A stretch of DNA of 64,000 bases. Source: Juglans regia (Eukaryota > Streptophyta > Magnoliopsida > Fagales > Juglandaceae). Below the pieces are notes generated by a model. It saw nothing but the letters and a program-made list of their open reading frames with translations, had not been told where the DNA came from and ran no database searches. This document shows, piece after piece, positions 46,219-58,537 of this stretch (position 1 is the first letter of the stretch; the number at the start of each line of letters is the position of its first letter). The translations under genes were made by a program, and so were the position numbers. Location of the stretch: NCBI RefSeq assembly GCF_001411555.2, contig NC_049916.1, forward strand, positions 4,898,001 through 4,962,000, given 5' to 3'.

Positions 46219-49200
46219 TGTGACGACCCGAGATTTTTTTTTGCCAAATTATGCACTTATATTATTTATTTTAATTTTAGTTTAATTAGAATTTCTGGCC
46301 TAATGTTTAACTAGTTGGAGTCCTTAAGAGATCACTGGGGCCTATCAGCCTAGGCGTCCAAGCCCACTTGAGGCCCAAAGGCCTATGTGGTATTCGGCCC
46401 AAAGAAGGACAATTGAGGAATAGGCAAAACCCTAACTAAGGTTAGGGCACGTGACTCCAACTTGGGAAGAGGAAAAGAATATTTTGCTCTTTCCCTAGAA
46501 ATCCCATCATTTGAAACCTAGGAAAAATGCTTTCTTGGTAAGTACCTCGTCACCACTTGGCAACCATGCGGGAGAGCTTCTAAAAGAAGCCAAAAGAAGA
46601 GAGGAGTGTGGAAGGGTTGGCACATAGAGGGCACATGCCCTTCTCACCAATCACTTGCAATGTGTCACGCATGCACATCCCACCCACTAGACACAATGGA
46701 CTTAGACGTGAAATGGGGTAAAGGAAGTGAGAGAGTTAGGGTTTCGATAACCCAAAAGACCCCTACACATCTCCCACGAGATTTTGAAAATTTCCAAAAA
46801 TATTGTGCAATGATTTTGGAAAGGAAGAGGCACCTAGGGTTACCACAAATCAAAGGCATGAAATCCTAAGAGAGCCTTAGGATTTCGGCCAAGAGAAGTG
46901 CTAGAAGCATCTAATCATGAGGGGCACCTAGAACACAAAAAATCCTAGTTCCTAGGAGTCTCAACCACCACAAACCACCATCCTTTCCCACGCCACTTGT
47001 CACGCATTGAGAGTTTCTAAGAGAGACACTTGGGGAAGATGAATAGAAGCATGGGAAAAAAAAAGGGGAAAAGGCGCATGAGGGATGCCAATGGTCTCAA
47101 GCACACATTCCCAAAAGGCTTTAGGGTTTCGGCCAAAGGGCTTCACGTCTATCCAATAAAAGACAACCACTAATTTTCCAAGTGTCATTCATGCACCTAG
47201 GATAGGGATATTCTAGAAGAAGGTAATGATAAGGGAGGAGAAAGGTTGCATAGGGAAGCCACACACACGCAACTCCAAGATTCTAGAAGAAATCTTTGTA
47301 GGAATTGAGAAAGAGAGAGGGGTAGCTATCACACACACACCCACACACGCCACTTGCCAAATGGCAAGCATGCACATTCCCAACCCTAAATATTTGTTTA
47401 GGGTTTCTGTAAAAAGACTTGAATGCCTGAAACTTCATTGAATCTAAACGCATAGGAGGGACACCAAAGGGACATTAGGGTTTCAGTTTTTTAGTATGAA
47501 CACGCCACTTGTCATGAAAGCTTGTAGAGTCCTTTGATTTTTCAAAGAAAGTAATGATCATAAGGGGAAAATGAAGGGGTTTGGCCAAATGATGAAGGGC
47601 ATGCCACATCGTGCCCATGCATAGGGTTCTTATGTTCCCAATGAGGGAATTGTGTGAGAAAAACAAAGGGACATATAAAAGGGAACGGGGGTTGATAGCT
47701 AAGAGGTCTTTTGATGCCATTTTTTATTCTCATAACTTGCTTTTCTTCTTCTTCTCCTCTCACACGACCAATCTAGTTTCTGTTTCTCTTCATTTTCTCT
47801 CCAAGCAAAATGCCACAAACACCATACCAATCCTATTTCCCTCCAACCACAAGTAAGGAAATGAGCTAGGAGCTAGGAGCCACCTCTTTAAGAAGGAGCC
47901 AAACGATAAAATAAACTCTCATTACCCATATTCACACACTAACACGAGGGTAATGGAGCTACTAGGGCTCGGTTTTGAGGAAAACTCCATCATCACACAA
48001 ACATTTGGCCATACATTTAGAGGTTTCTTGGGGACTAGGGTTTCCAAGGAAGGAGACCGAAACTAGGGTTGTAAGCTTGGAACGAAGACAAGGTCTTCAA
48101 TCACTACTAGATAGAACAAGTCGTGATCTCTTACTTGCTTTCAATGAATCTTGACCACAAAGCATGGCATGAACATTACACCCACACCATGTACACATTT
48201 AAAAACCCAAGACCTAGCCTTGGTCAAGGGAAACACGACCACCGTTAGACCATGGGCCTTTAGGTCGAATGCTTGGACTGCTTCCACGGACAAGAAAGAG
48301 AAATCCCTAGCACATCCACAGACACATCAGATAAGGGTTTATGTTTTTATTATATCTAATTTATTAAACAAATTTTTTTATAGCTTGCTTGACATGTTAT
48401 CTTACTTTTAATTTTTGTAAGTAGACTCTCAACCTACCCTCAGATAATGTTCGTATATGTCGTGTAAACTTTGCATTGTTGTTGTTAACATATGAACTAG
48501 TGTTGGTTGATGGAACCTCTCGCTATACTATGCATTGTTATCGTTTTCACATGATGGTTTCCATGATTGTGTGCTCTTGATGATTCAGCCATGCTTAGAC
48601 GTAGAGATTGAGAAATTGTTCCTTGTGTATCATGCTCTGTAATCGATTTTACATGAAGATGGTCATGATTATGTGCTTTTTATAACTCGGTCATGCATAG
48701 TTATTGGGTTTTTAAAATTGTTTCGTGCCTTGGTATATATCAAATGATATTGCCAATGATTTTGTATCAAGTAAACTGCATGTTCTAAAATTTTCATGAA
48801 ATTTCAAATGTGTCGCATGATATTTTCATATGATTACATAGTCCTTAGCATCTACATGTTCATATGGTCCATTAAAAAAAAGAGTTACAAGTTCATGTCA
48901 CATGCATTTCGGGTTATGTACTGTTTTTGAAGGAAAAAGTTTGTTTTGTTTTATCACGACCCTAAATGCTAGGATATAATAATGTCCTAGTGGAACTCAT
49001 CTGTCCACTCTGGAGTTCATAAATTGAAGTGGTAGCCCCTGGGTGATGAAGTACGGTCGGCAGACCTCGAATAAATCCTTCTAAAGGGTTCCAGAGTGGT
49101 GTAGCACCTAAAACTAATGGGTGCCACATGTGATTATATGCGGTGAATGTGAAAATGGCGAACTCCAGCATATGGAAAGGACTCTGATGTAGTCACCTCA

Positions 49201-50246
49201 TTCAAATAGGTAGTAAGGTGATGTGGTAACTAGCAGTGAGCCCACGGTGCATAGAGGAGCCGTAAAGTATATGATCATATGTTATAAGAAGTGAAAAGGT
49301 AATAAGTAAAAGATGTATAATGAATTGTTTAATGTGAAAACGAAAAAGAGGTTTTATTGAAATGTCAAGAGATCTATGTTATATGTTTCTGAAAGTCAAA
49401 ATTGCAAGAGTTAAGTTTTGGGTCAAGTACATGTTCATACATTCGTCTCATGGTTTGCCTTTATATGCTAATGTTGTTTGTTTGTATGTTGCTTTTTTAC
49501 TTACTGAGATTTCTCGAAATCTCATTGTGGTAGTTTCCACAACAATTCCCAACCCAGAATAGTAGAAGCTATGATAGGTACACAGGACCCTAAGTAAGAT
49601 GAGTGAGATTAATGACTTAGTCAAGGATGAGTTCTCCGTTGAGGCCCGTTATAGTCGTATTGTTGTTTCTTTAGAGACCATTGCTCAGCGTCTTAAGGAT
49701 ATCCAAGAAACTCTCAATAAGGAATAAGGATCATGACTTGTCAGGGCCGTTCGAGCCAAAAGAAGCCCCCTTTTTGAGTGACCAAATGAATTTTGTAACG
49801 GACTACCTAAAACAAGCTTGTAAATATGCCATAGAAGAAAAAATAGTAGCTTTGAGTTTGGAACTCTAGCAGCGCGAACCCTTACTGAGGAATGGAGTCT
49901 TTTTGTGCATATCCAGTGAAGGAGCTCTTGAAATATTATAGTGTTCAATGTGAACTGTTATAAGTATCGTGGTTTTGATTTCTTTGGAGATCCCTAATAT
50001 TTTTTAGAGACTACATACCTATGTTTCTTTTGGGATATTAAAGTTTGAGATGGTACCATGATTTATTTCTTGCTCTAAATCTTACTTAGAATTATGTTTT
50101 GCTTTCGATGTGATTATTGCATACTGTTAGAAATGTGCTAGGTACATTACATATTAACTGTCATGTATGATAGTATGTAGTCTTGAGTTACATGTCTTGA
50201 CACTTCAGTCACCGTCCAATCCCAAATAAGGGTTGGTGGCATCACA
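46219..50246 (+). mobile_element. 3' LTR of the Tekay-like Gypsy element, about 4.0 kb
   Basis: Starts 'tgtgacgacccg' directly after the polypurine tract and ends 'ggttggtggcatcaca', so the termini are TGTGA...TCACA. Length is 4028 bp, large but within what Tekay elements show. The first 1.5 kb (46440-47530) repeats loosely the phrases 'ttagggtttcggcc' and 'cgccacttgtcacgcatg'. Text typical of Gypsy LTR ends ('cttactgagatttctcg', about 49500) lies in the 3' part. With the 5' LTR missing, the right border rests on the TCACA end only. No gene lies inside. Confidence 0.75.
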
Positions 50247-50551
50247 TTATCCTTTCAATCTTTAATTATCAAGGTTGACTGCCTATTAAATTCAACTTAA
50301 AAACTGCTTCTGCAAGTATTAAATCAATCTATTTAATTAGGTTATAACTATCTTGGAGATGTGGGAACAAAATGGAATTAGAATATTTTGGTTTTTGTTC
50401 TTTTTTTTTTTTAATTTGGTCTGCATAAATAATTAAAATGACCATGCATGCGACCCACTCACTCTAAATCTTTCAAATGGCATGCATCTTGCATCATTAA
50501 TTATATATGATCATAAGATCATCCAATTTATTTTATCAATTCTTCTGGGGA

Positions 50552-51356
50552 CAGTCGGTTAGGGTAAGCGTTGTTGACATGGCAAAAAAATTAAAACGCA
50601 CCGTTTTTTCCAACACGCTCTCCCTCCCTCCCTCAGTATCCATCTCTCTCTGCGTTTCCATTCCTAGGATATAAAAAAAAGTTCTTTTAGAAGAGGTTGG
50701 AAAGAAGTTTCAGAGGATATATAAAAACAAAAACAAAAAAGTCTTTAATTTTTCTTAGCAACCAAACATAAAGTAAGTGGGAGAGGAGAAAATAGAATGA
50801 AAACTCTGGAACCTCTAGAAGAAAAATGATTAAAGACGTGAACTCTTCTTAAAAAATCACGTTATCAATTTTCCTATACTTCAAGAAGTTCTTGATTTCA
50901 AGAAACTTCCTTTCTTTCCATTTTCTTTTTAGGTGGTTTTTAGAACATTTGACATAAAAGTAAAGGATGCGCAAAAAGAAACAGAGAAAAAAAAAATGAA
51001 GAATCAGAAGTCGGCTTCGGACTTTGAAAAAAGAAGCAGAAATGGGATACATAAAGATTTTAATATCGGTATCTTTCGAGTCAATCTCGTTTAACATGTC
51101 CACAATTTGAAACCCAACAAAGAACCCAAGCTTTAAAGGTTCGAATATTTTTTTTTCTTTATTGTACCTTAAAAAGAGGTTGGGGAGGGGGGGGGGGGAT
51201 GGAACCCGCAGAGAGGGAGATGGAAGCTGAGAGAGGAACTCGCAGAGAGGGAGATGGAAACTGAGGGAAAGAGGGAGAGATCGTGTTGGACAAAACGGTG
51301 CGTTTCAATTCTTTTGCCATGTCAGCGACGCTTACCCGACGCTTAACCCAGCCGAC
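50552..51356. mobile_element. Mutator-like foldback element with long TIRs
   Basis: The left arm 'agtcggttagggtaagcgtt', then 'gacatggcaaaaaaatt', 'aaacgcaccgtttt', 'tccaacacg' and 'ctccctc', is mirrored at the right by 'gagggagaga', 'cgtgttgga', 'aaaacggtgcgttt', 'gccatgtcagcg' and 'ccgact'. Arms are about 100-130 bp. A small duplicated block, 'tcgcagagagggagatggaa' or a near variant, lies in the right arm. Long TIRs suggest a Mutator-like (MULE) derivative. No target duplication of 9-11 bp was found, so the superfamily is inferred. There is no transposase. Confidence 0.65.
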
Positions 51357-51359
51357 TGA

Positions 51360-53111
51360 ATCTAGACTTTTTCTTATTTTATTTACTTCATCCATTACCC
51401 TAAGTTTGGACCATAAATTTATAGAGTGGAGCAAAGTTAAGAAATTATCCCAAAATAAGTAAGGCTGAAAATTTGAACTAGCCAGTTGGTTTTGGCCCAA
51501 AATCGAAATTGAACGACCAAAATTTTATGAGCGTAGAACCAATTGACGAGGGGAGAGAGAATCAGAGGTCCAATTTTTTATTACCTACCCAAAACTGCCA
51601 ACAGTATCTTCAACCCCCTTCTCGGGTGCATGTTACCTCACCCACTAATGTAGTTTGCTACCTATTTAATGTCTCATGTTTATGAAGATTTTTGGGACAT
51701 GTAGGCAAATTGTTTTGCATGGTTAAAGTCTCATTTCTTTTTTATTGGCAAGCGTACATCTTGTCACAATAGTTACACTTGGTCTTAGGCTTATCCACAA
51801 AACAACTTTCTACCTTCTTAAAATCTTCCAAAACAAATGATGGATCATTTCTCTTCCGTTTCTTAGGAAGTGGACATGCACTATGGGTAGAGGCACTCGA
51901 GGGTCCTTAATTTTGGATTTCTCTTGAATCATCTCTCAAGTTTATTGTTGTTTTATTTAAGTCAACATCAATTACAATTAATGAAGAACTCATCTAACAT
52001 ATGAAAGAAAAAAATAATTATAAGCACAAAAAAAAACAAAAAACAAAAAACAAAAAAAGAACAAAACAAAAAACACATTTCCCCAACACGAACATAAAAA
52101 TCACAATTACAGAGCATCTAGTTTGCAACATGGCAAATATCACAAGTTTAAATCTTTAAAATCTAGATTCTAGCTTACTCATTTTTCCACAATTCACATT
52201 AAAACATCACAACAAAATTTGCTCCATAACATACTCAGTAAACTGAACATGTAAATTTTTAGATTCTTCCATGCAAAACAGTACACTAAACCGAACATGT
52301 TGATCACTCACAATGGAAAATAGGCTCTTGGTTACTGTTCATGGTCTCAGAAATTTGCTCCAAAATTTTCAAAATGCTTATACATACCTATATAAACAAG
52401 TTAGACATGAAATAATAGGAAAAATACATATCAAAATTAAAGGGAATTGAGTTTGGCACATATCGGTTACGAGCAACGTGAACAATGGGATGAACGAGGA
52501 GAGTCAACGGGCTATGGGCATCAATTTCTAGACAACCGGTGGACTGAAGGATTGAGCAGAGGGAGAGCCAAGAATGAGATAAGTCTAAGAAATGAGAGAC
52601 GAGAGATGAGAGAGAGAGAGAGAGAGACGAGAGAAAGGGCAAGGTGAAGATTGAAGAATGAAACGACACCGTTTAACTTATTTAAATTAAACGACATCAT
52701 TTTATATAAGAATAAAATAAAATATAGACAAATATATATAATTGGTTGTTTTATCTGTTTAAACTAGAATCGAAACAATAGACCTCGATTTCTGCCACTT
52801 TGGACTGTTGATTGACTGGTTCTCTATCGATTTCAGCTGGTTCCAACATCCAGCGACCGATTCTAATACCGATTTTCTCGATTATTGTTCTCTCCTAAAA
52901 ATAAGAAACAAAACTCAGACCAGACTAGTCTTGTGGCTTAAAAACTGGCCGAAGGAGGTAACACAAATTAAATTCATTATTATTGTTTCTTATAAAAGAC
53001 TTTGGCAGCCATAAAATGATCAGCATATTGAAAGTCTTAGGTAGCCAGAAGATAACCTTACGTACGAATCTGTCACAAACAAAAATCTCATTTTCTTCCA
53101 CACATTAGAAT
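51360..53111. other. Spacer, no gene recognised
   Basis: AT-rich sequence with A-runs (51965-52075). A (GA)n microsatellite lies at about 52611-52628. The phrase 'ccagttggttttggcccaaa' near 51481 and 'ctggttctctatcgatttca' near 52817 resemble hAT subterminal wording, but ends were not found. Confidence 0.35.
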
Positions 53112-53336
53112 AGGGGTGTGCATCCGGATCTGGATATCCGGCCATAACCGGATCCAGATTCGGATGGTAAAAGCCGGGCGGTTATCCGAATCTGGGCGGA
53201 TAACCGGATTCAATTCGGATATTCGGATTTTTCACTATAAATCCAGATTTTCCACTATAATCCGGATTTTTCACTACATGCATAATCCGGATTGTTCATT
53301 ACAAACCCGGATTCTCTAATCCGGGTTGTTAATACT
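53112..53336. repeat. hAT-like end plus 'atccgg' degenerate tandem array
   Basis: Starts with 'taggggtgtgcatccggatc', the left-end style of hAT MITEs, followed by many 'atccgg/ccggat' motifs. From 53217 to 53330 a unit of about 20-25 bp ('cggatttttcactataaatc' and variants) occurs five or six times. No matching right end was found, so the element may be truncated. Confidence 0.55.
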
Positions 53337-55691
53337 TTTTTTTTTTTTAAAGAAGACTAAACTTTAAAAAATGTTTTTATAGAACTTGTTTTTTTTTTTT
53401 TTAAATTCTGATATGCTTAAATTGCCCATATTTTTTAAAAAAAATAACTTAAACACTTTTTTAAAGATTTAAAAAAAAAAATTAATTAAAGAACAAAATA
53501 AATTAATAATATTATTGTTACCACACAATGCAAAATATTAATACATCACCACTAATTAAACTAAAACATAAATTTACAAAGAACAAAAGAAATATTAATA
53601 CATCAAAATTAATTAAACTAAAACATAAATTTATAAAGAACAAAATGCATTAGTCTTCACATCTTGAATCTGAAATTGGGGGGAAATTTTCTACTAGACT
53701 GTCTCCATAAGCTGCAAACAACATCAATTACAACAGAAAAATAAAAACTATAATGATTAGAAACAATAAGTCAAAAAGAACAAGAGAATAAAACTTGAAA
53801 TAAAACCTCGTAAAGACACTACAATAATTAATCTAATATACCAAGTAGCTTATTTTTTGTTATGAAGCTTAGCTTATATTTCTTCTTTTTGGTGAATGTT
53901 TCTGCCATGTTCTTGCTTTTTATTTTAGCTACAACCTGCTGTCATTTTTATTCTTAGATAGGAATTACAAAGAATGATTCACAAAGATAAGATAAGCAAC
54001 ACACATAATAGAAGAAAACAGATTTACTGTTTGTGATCATCATGCAATAGAATTACGAAGAACAACCAGATTTACTAATGATTAGAATTAACAATTCCAT
54101 TCTTAAGAGAATTGCATGCATGGGTACTGAAACTGGATCTACCCCCCACATTAACTGAAAGCAAACTGTACGTACTGCTAATTTGTAAGAACTGCAGGGA
54201 AGCTGGGTAGCTTGGTACCTTACCTTGACCTGACCATTATCAATAATGCTCATGATCACCTGTACTCCAAATATCTCATGATGATTTGAGTACTGCACGC
54301 GTCTTTATGCATATATTTGTACAGTTACTGATCATCAGTACTACTACTCATGTCCTGCTCCTTAGGTTCGGCTCCAAAGGTTTGCTAGCTTGATATCATG
54401 TCCTTCTTTGACTTTGGGCCAACACTTAGGTACAATTAGCGATTTTTCGAAATAATTTTTATCTTATTCTATGTCATTGATGTGATCTGATTTTATTTTA
54501 TTTTTAAATATTATTAAAATATAATATTTTAAAATTAATTATAATTACAATTTTTCTAATTAATCATTACAAATTTTTTAAATTTTTAAATAAAATATAA
54601 AAAAAATTCAACTTTTTTAAATTATAAAATAAAAATTATATTCTAATAATATTTTAATTTTATAATATATTTTATTCAATTTTTTTTCTTTCTCATTTTT
54701 CAAAATCTAATAAATACTTAAATTAAATTATCTTATTTATATTATTGACAAACTATCTTATTATTATTTATAAAAATTTTCTCTCATCTTATTAACACTT
54801 TAACTTTTCTTTAACTTAAAACATTAATTTTAGTTTATTTAATGATGTCTTTTGGGTTGTAAAAAATGAAAAAAAATAACTTCATTAGCTAGGTACCTGT
54901 TGACACTGGGTTTTTCACCGCGAATGGGGGATACAAATTTATATAAAAATAAATATTGTTTTAGAATTTATGAAAATGAATAGATAAAGTTAAAAAGTTA
55001 TTTATATATAATTTTTTAATATTATTTTTATTTTCAAGTTTGTAAAAATTATATTAATTTTTATATTTAAGTAATGTTTAGATAAAAAAATTAAAAATTA
55101 AAAAATATTTTATATTTAAATAATATTTAAAAAAGAAATTATAAAAACTTTTAAAAATTCTCGTATTTACGGGAGATGCCCTTAACAGATCTGTTAATAC
55201 ATGTTTTTCTTTGAAGACGTGCGTGAGAAACTTCGTCCATATTCCTTTCTTTTTTCTTTTTTCTTTGTCTGAGCATATTTATGTTACGTTGAATATTGGA
55301 TTGAGTTAAATTTTTTTATAAATAATAATAAATTGAGTAATAAAAAGAGTTATGTGAAGTTTATTTAAATTGAGTTTAAAATGTATTTAAATATTAAAAT
55401 AAATTTAATAATTTTTATAAAAAAATTAAAAAATATTATACGTCTCACGTATAAATGTTTTAAGTTAAAAACAATTATAGATCTTACATGTAAGATGATT
55501 TTAAATTGAGATAAGTTTAGTAATTAGAAAATTAGAGTGTTTAGATATTAAACTCAATTTAAAATTAAACTGAATTTAACTGAGCTCAACTAAATTTGAG
55601 AATCAAATGCATTAGAAAAGTAGTCATACGAGAGAGATTTTATAAAGGTCGTTGCTATGATGTGACGGAACTATAATGGTTAGCATTTAAG
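53337..55691. other. AT-rich spacer, no gene recognised
   Basis: Poly-T and poly-A runs. A duplicated phrase, 'attaatacatca', with 'aattaaactaaaacataaattta' wording, occurs twice (53540-53640). MITE-like AT-rich pieces lie near 54450-54800 and 55290-55600. No coding signal. Confidence 0.4.
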
Positions 55692-55700
55692 ACGCGAAGT

Positions 55701-55942
55701 ATGGGTGTTACCCGCCCTTACAGGATGATGAGTTTCGACCCCGTCCTCCGGCCCCAGAGTGCGGGAGCGGGGGACTTCGTCCTGGATAACGGGATGCGGG
55801 TGTGGGGGGTCATCCGTCTACCCCCTCGCACCCTCTGTCCCCAGCCTCCGCAGGAGTCCTGGGCCCCCCTGCACCCCACTTGAGCGGCCGAAACCCCCAC
55901 CCCGCATGGGTGGGTCTGCGGGATCTCGCTGCCCCAACCCTA
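55701..55942. mobile_element. GC-rich 242-bp insert with 9-bp target duplication
   Basis: An abrupt GC-rich block within AT-rich DNA. It is flanked by a perfect 9-bp direct repeat, 'acgcgaagt' (55692-55700 and 55943-55951), which reads as a target duplication. Interior wording: 'gtgttacccgccc', 'gaccccgtcctccggcccc', 'ccccaccccgcatgggtggg'. Several short open frames cross it only because it is GC-rich; none has family character. A Mutator-like MITE is the simplest reading from the 9-bp duplication; TIRs are weak. Confidence 0.7.
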
Positions 55943-56583
55943 ACGCGAAGTGATTTAATTTAGACAATGAGAAAAATGATAATTTTATAATTTTTTTCTT
56001 ACAATTATTTATATGACAATTCTATATCAGATGGAAGCCAATAGAAAATTACGTAAAATTGAAATTATTTTAATAAAATAATACGTACAATTCTATCCAT
56101 TGATTGTAAAATATTTATAAAAAATTATAGATATATCATTATCCATACGATAACTAGATAATCGTATGGCAAGGCAGCAATAATAAATGAAAGTGTACAA
56201 CCCACGTGTTGTCCCACATGACATGTTTAATACAATTGGCAATAACTTATAACCTAATCCTATTATTTTTTAGTAATGTTAGATACAGTGGTAAAATATA
56301 TAAATAATACACAATCTTTTTAAAAAAGAGTAAAATCTACTATTAAAAATTAATTTCTTTCATATGAATTCTGTATTTACTTATTTTTTAAAAAAAATTA
56401 CATAATATTTATATACTTTACGATTGCAAGTATAATTTTTTTTTCCATTTATTTGGTCATTTAGAATCATTATTTTTATGGTTATTGCTGTTGTTATAGT
56501 CATCATCCTTAAAATGACAATAAAATTTGTGTGGAGACAAGCTTCAAGCTCCAAAATCTCTTATCGATCATGTCAATAAATTT

Positions 56584-56782
56584 GGTCTTATTTGGATTTA
56601 GAGATGGTTTCATCTCATCTCATCATTATAATTTTTTTAAATTTTTACATAAAATATAATAAACAATTCAACTTTTTTAAATCTCAAAATAATAATAATA
56701 TTAAAAAATAATATTCTAGTAATATTTTATTCAACTTATTTAAAACTATCTCTTTTCATCTCACTATCTAAACTATATTTAA
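56584..56782. mobile_element. PIF/Harbinger-like MITE, eroded copy
   Basis: 'catctcatctcatcattata' near the left and 'catctcactatctaaacta' near the right, around the AT-rich core shared with 33413-33607. The ends have drifted. Confidence 0.6.
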
Positions 56783-56926
56783 GACTATACATTCAAGATT
56801 AGGTTATATATCTCCTTTTTTTTTGGAATAAAGGTGAAATATCTAGTTAGGATTGTGACTTGTGAGAAAGAGGGAATAATATCATAGTAGAAATTACACA
56901 CAAAAAAGAAAATCCCATCCTCTTGA

Positions 56927-56957
56927 ATAATAATAATAATAATAATAATAATTAATC
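56927..56957. repeat. (AAT)n microsatellite
   Basis: About ten AAT/ATA triplets in a row. Confidence 0.85.
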
Positions 56958-57103
56958 TAAACCCAGTGAAGAAAATTACAGATTTTTTCAGCAAAATATA
57001 ATGTTTTAATAGTAACAATAATAACGTGATCATGTGTAAAAGATAATGATATCTTTACACCTAATTTATTACTGATTTACTATTTTTTTTTTTTGTTCGT
57101 TTT

Positions 57104-57377
57104 GCTATTTGAATTTGAATTAAAAATTTTAAAATATAACATTTTTGTATAATTTAGAAGAAAATAAATTTAATCAACCAATGTAATTATGTAATTTAAT
57201 TAAAAATAAATTTAATTTTATAAAAATTGACTCAAATAGTAAAAGAATGTCAATTTTTATAAAATTGAATTTATTTTTAATTAAATTACATAATTACGTT
57301 AGTTGATTGAATTTATTTTTTACTAGATTATACAAGAAAATTATGTTTTGAAATTTTTAATCTAGATTCAAAGAGCC
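57104..57377. repeat. Long near-perfect inverted repeat (hairpin), arms about 128 bp
   Basis: Left arm 57104-57231 and right arm 57249-57377 are reverse complements at roughly 85-90% identity, separated by 17 bp. Matching phrases include 'taatttaattaaaaataaat' on the left against 'atttatttttaattaaatta' on the right, and 'tataaaaattgac' against 'gtcaatttttata'. It is probably a foldback MITE. If transcribed, it would form a long hairpin RNA. Confidence 0.8.
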
Positions 57378-57399
57378 AAAAAAAATAATAATAAAATAA

Positions 57400-58537
57400 T
57401 AATAAATGAAAGGTAAGTGTATGATTACTCATGTCTAAAACCATCAATATATCTACATATACACGTGTGTATATATTATATACACACACATACAGTGCAG
57501 GCTGTAGTAATTAATGAAATTAAAAAAGAGAAAGTGTATGGTCCCAAATCTTCCTGGAAAGTTAAAAACAACTGTCATCCACATGGGAATTGGGATCAAA
57601 GTAGGCAGAAAAGCAGCAGAGGTGCAGAGAAAGATGAGGAAGGCCAAAGAAATAAAGAAAATGTATCACATGTCCTAAGTGGGACGCGTATTATTATTAT
57701 TTTTTAATGGTCTGTTTGAATTATTATTATTATTTTTAAATTCGAGGAGGGGTTGAATGAACCAATACCTTCATTTTAAAGGTTTAGATATTATGGCATC
57801 AGCCTTTGATGAAATAAATTCTTTTAATCTTGAGAATACACAATTTTTTTACAAGAATTTTCTTAAAAATACACTTCCAATAATTTTTTAAAAAACGTTT
57901 CTATAATCCGATTACTAAATGTGAATGCAGAAGTTTGAACCCAAGATATTCGTTCCAAGCAGATCTTGTTGTAGCAAGGATTGGGTGTTCACTAATTTCT
58001 TTTTTTGTTAGCTTAATCCTCATGTTAAACCCATTTATATTTATTATGTTCAGACATTTTCATGGTCAATGAATTAATGTTATATACTACATTCTAATTT
58101 TACTTTTTTTTTTTATATATAAATATAATACTTTTAATAGCCCTTTATTATCTCTTTATTTTTTTAAAGAAAAAGTTTAAAAGTTTGATATATAATGTCA
58201 CCGCATCATAGCGGAATAAGAGTGTAATATACATATTTTTTCTGCGAGATTCAATATCTTATTTCTGAATAGTGATTTGGGTTTAATGAGAAAAAAAAAA
58301 AAAAAGGATTTAAGTGAGCCAAATGAAGCTGAATTTCTTTAAAGCAAAAAATTATTTGTTTTACTTATCACTAAGAAGAAGAAATGGACAAGGTCCCTTG
58401 AGCTTGAAGTGCCCAGAAATTGATTCCAAGAAAAATGCTAATATGGAAAGATATCAGGACAGTGAAATGTAAACTGATGTATCAGATATATTCAGCAGTA
58501 GTCACAGATTGAGGTGATACAAAAGAGGGGAGAAATT
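57400..58537. other. Spacer and likely 3' UTR of the minus-strand gene, no other gene seen
   Basis: AT-rich with poly-A and poly-T runs and a (TA/CA) microsatellite near 57465-57492. The part next to 58538 may be the 3' UTR of the minus-strand exon. Confidence 0.4.

Noticed and set aside
46606..47856. Several 60-90 codon frames in the Gypsy LTR
   Set aside because: They sit inside the LTR, overlap on both strands and lack domain motifs.
52447..52647. 66-codon frame with Arg/Glu repeats
   Set aside because: Generated by the (GA)n microsatellite and its surroundings.
55701..55953. Overlapping open frames on both strands in the GC-rich block
   Set aside because: Open in several frames only because GC-rich DNA has few stops; Pro/Arg/Gly-rich wording and transposon-like flanks.
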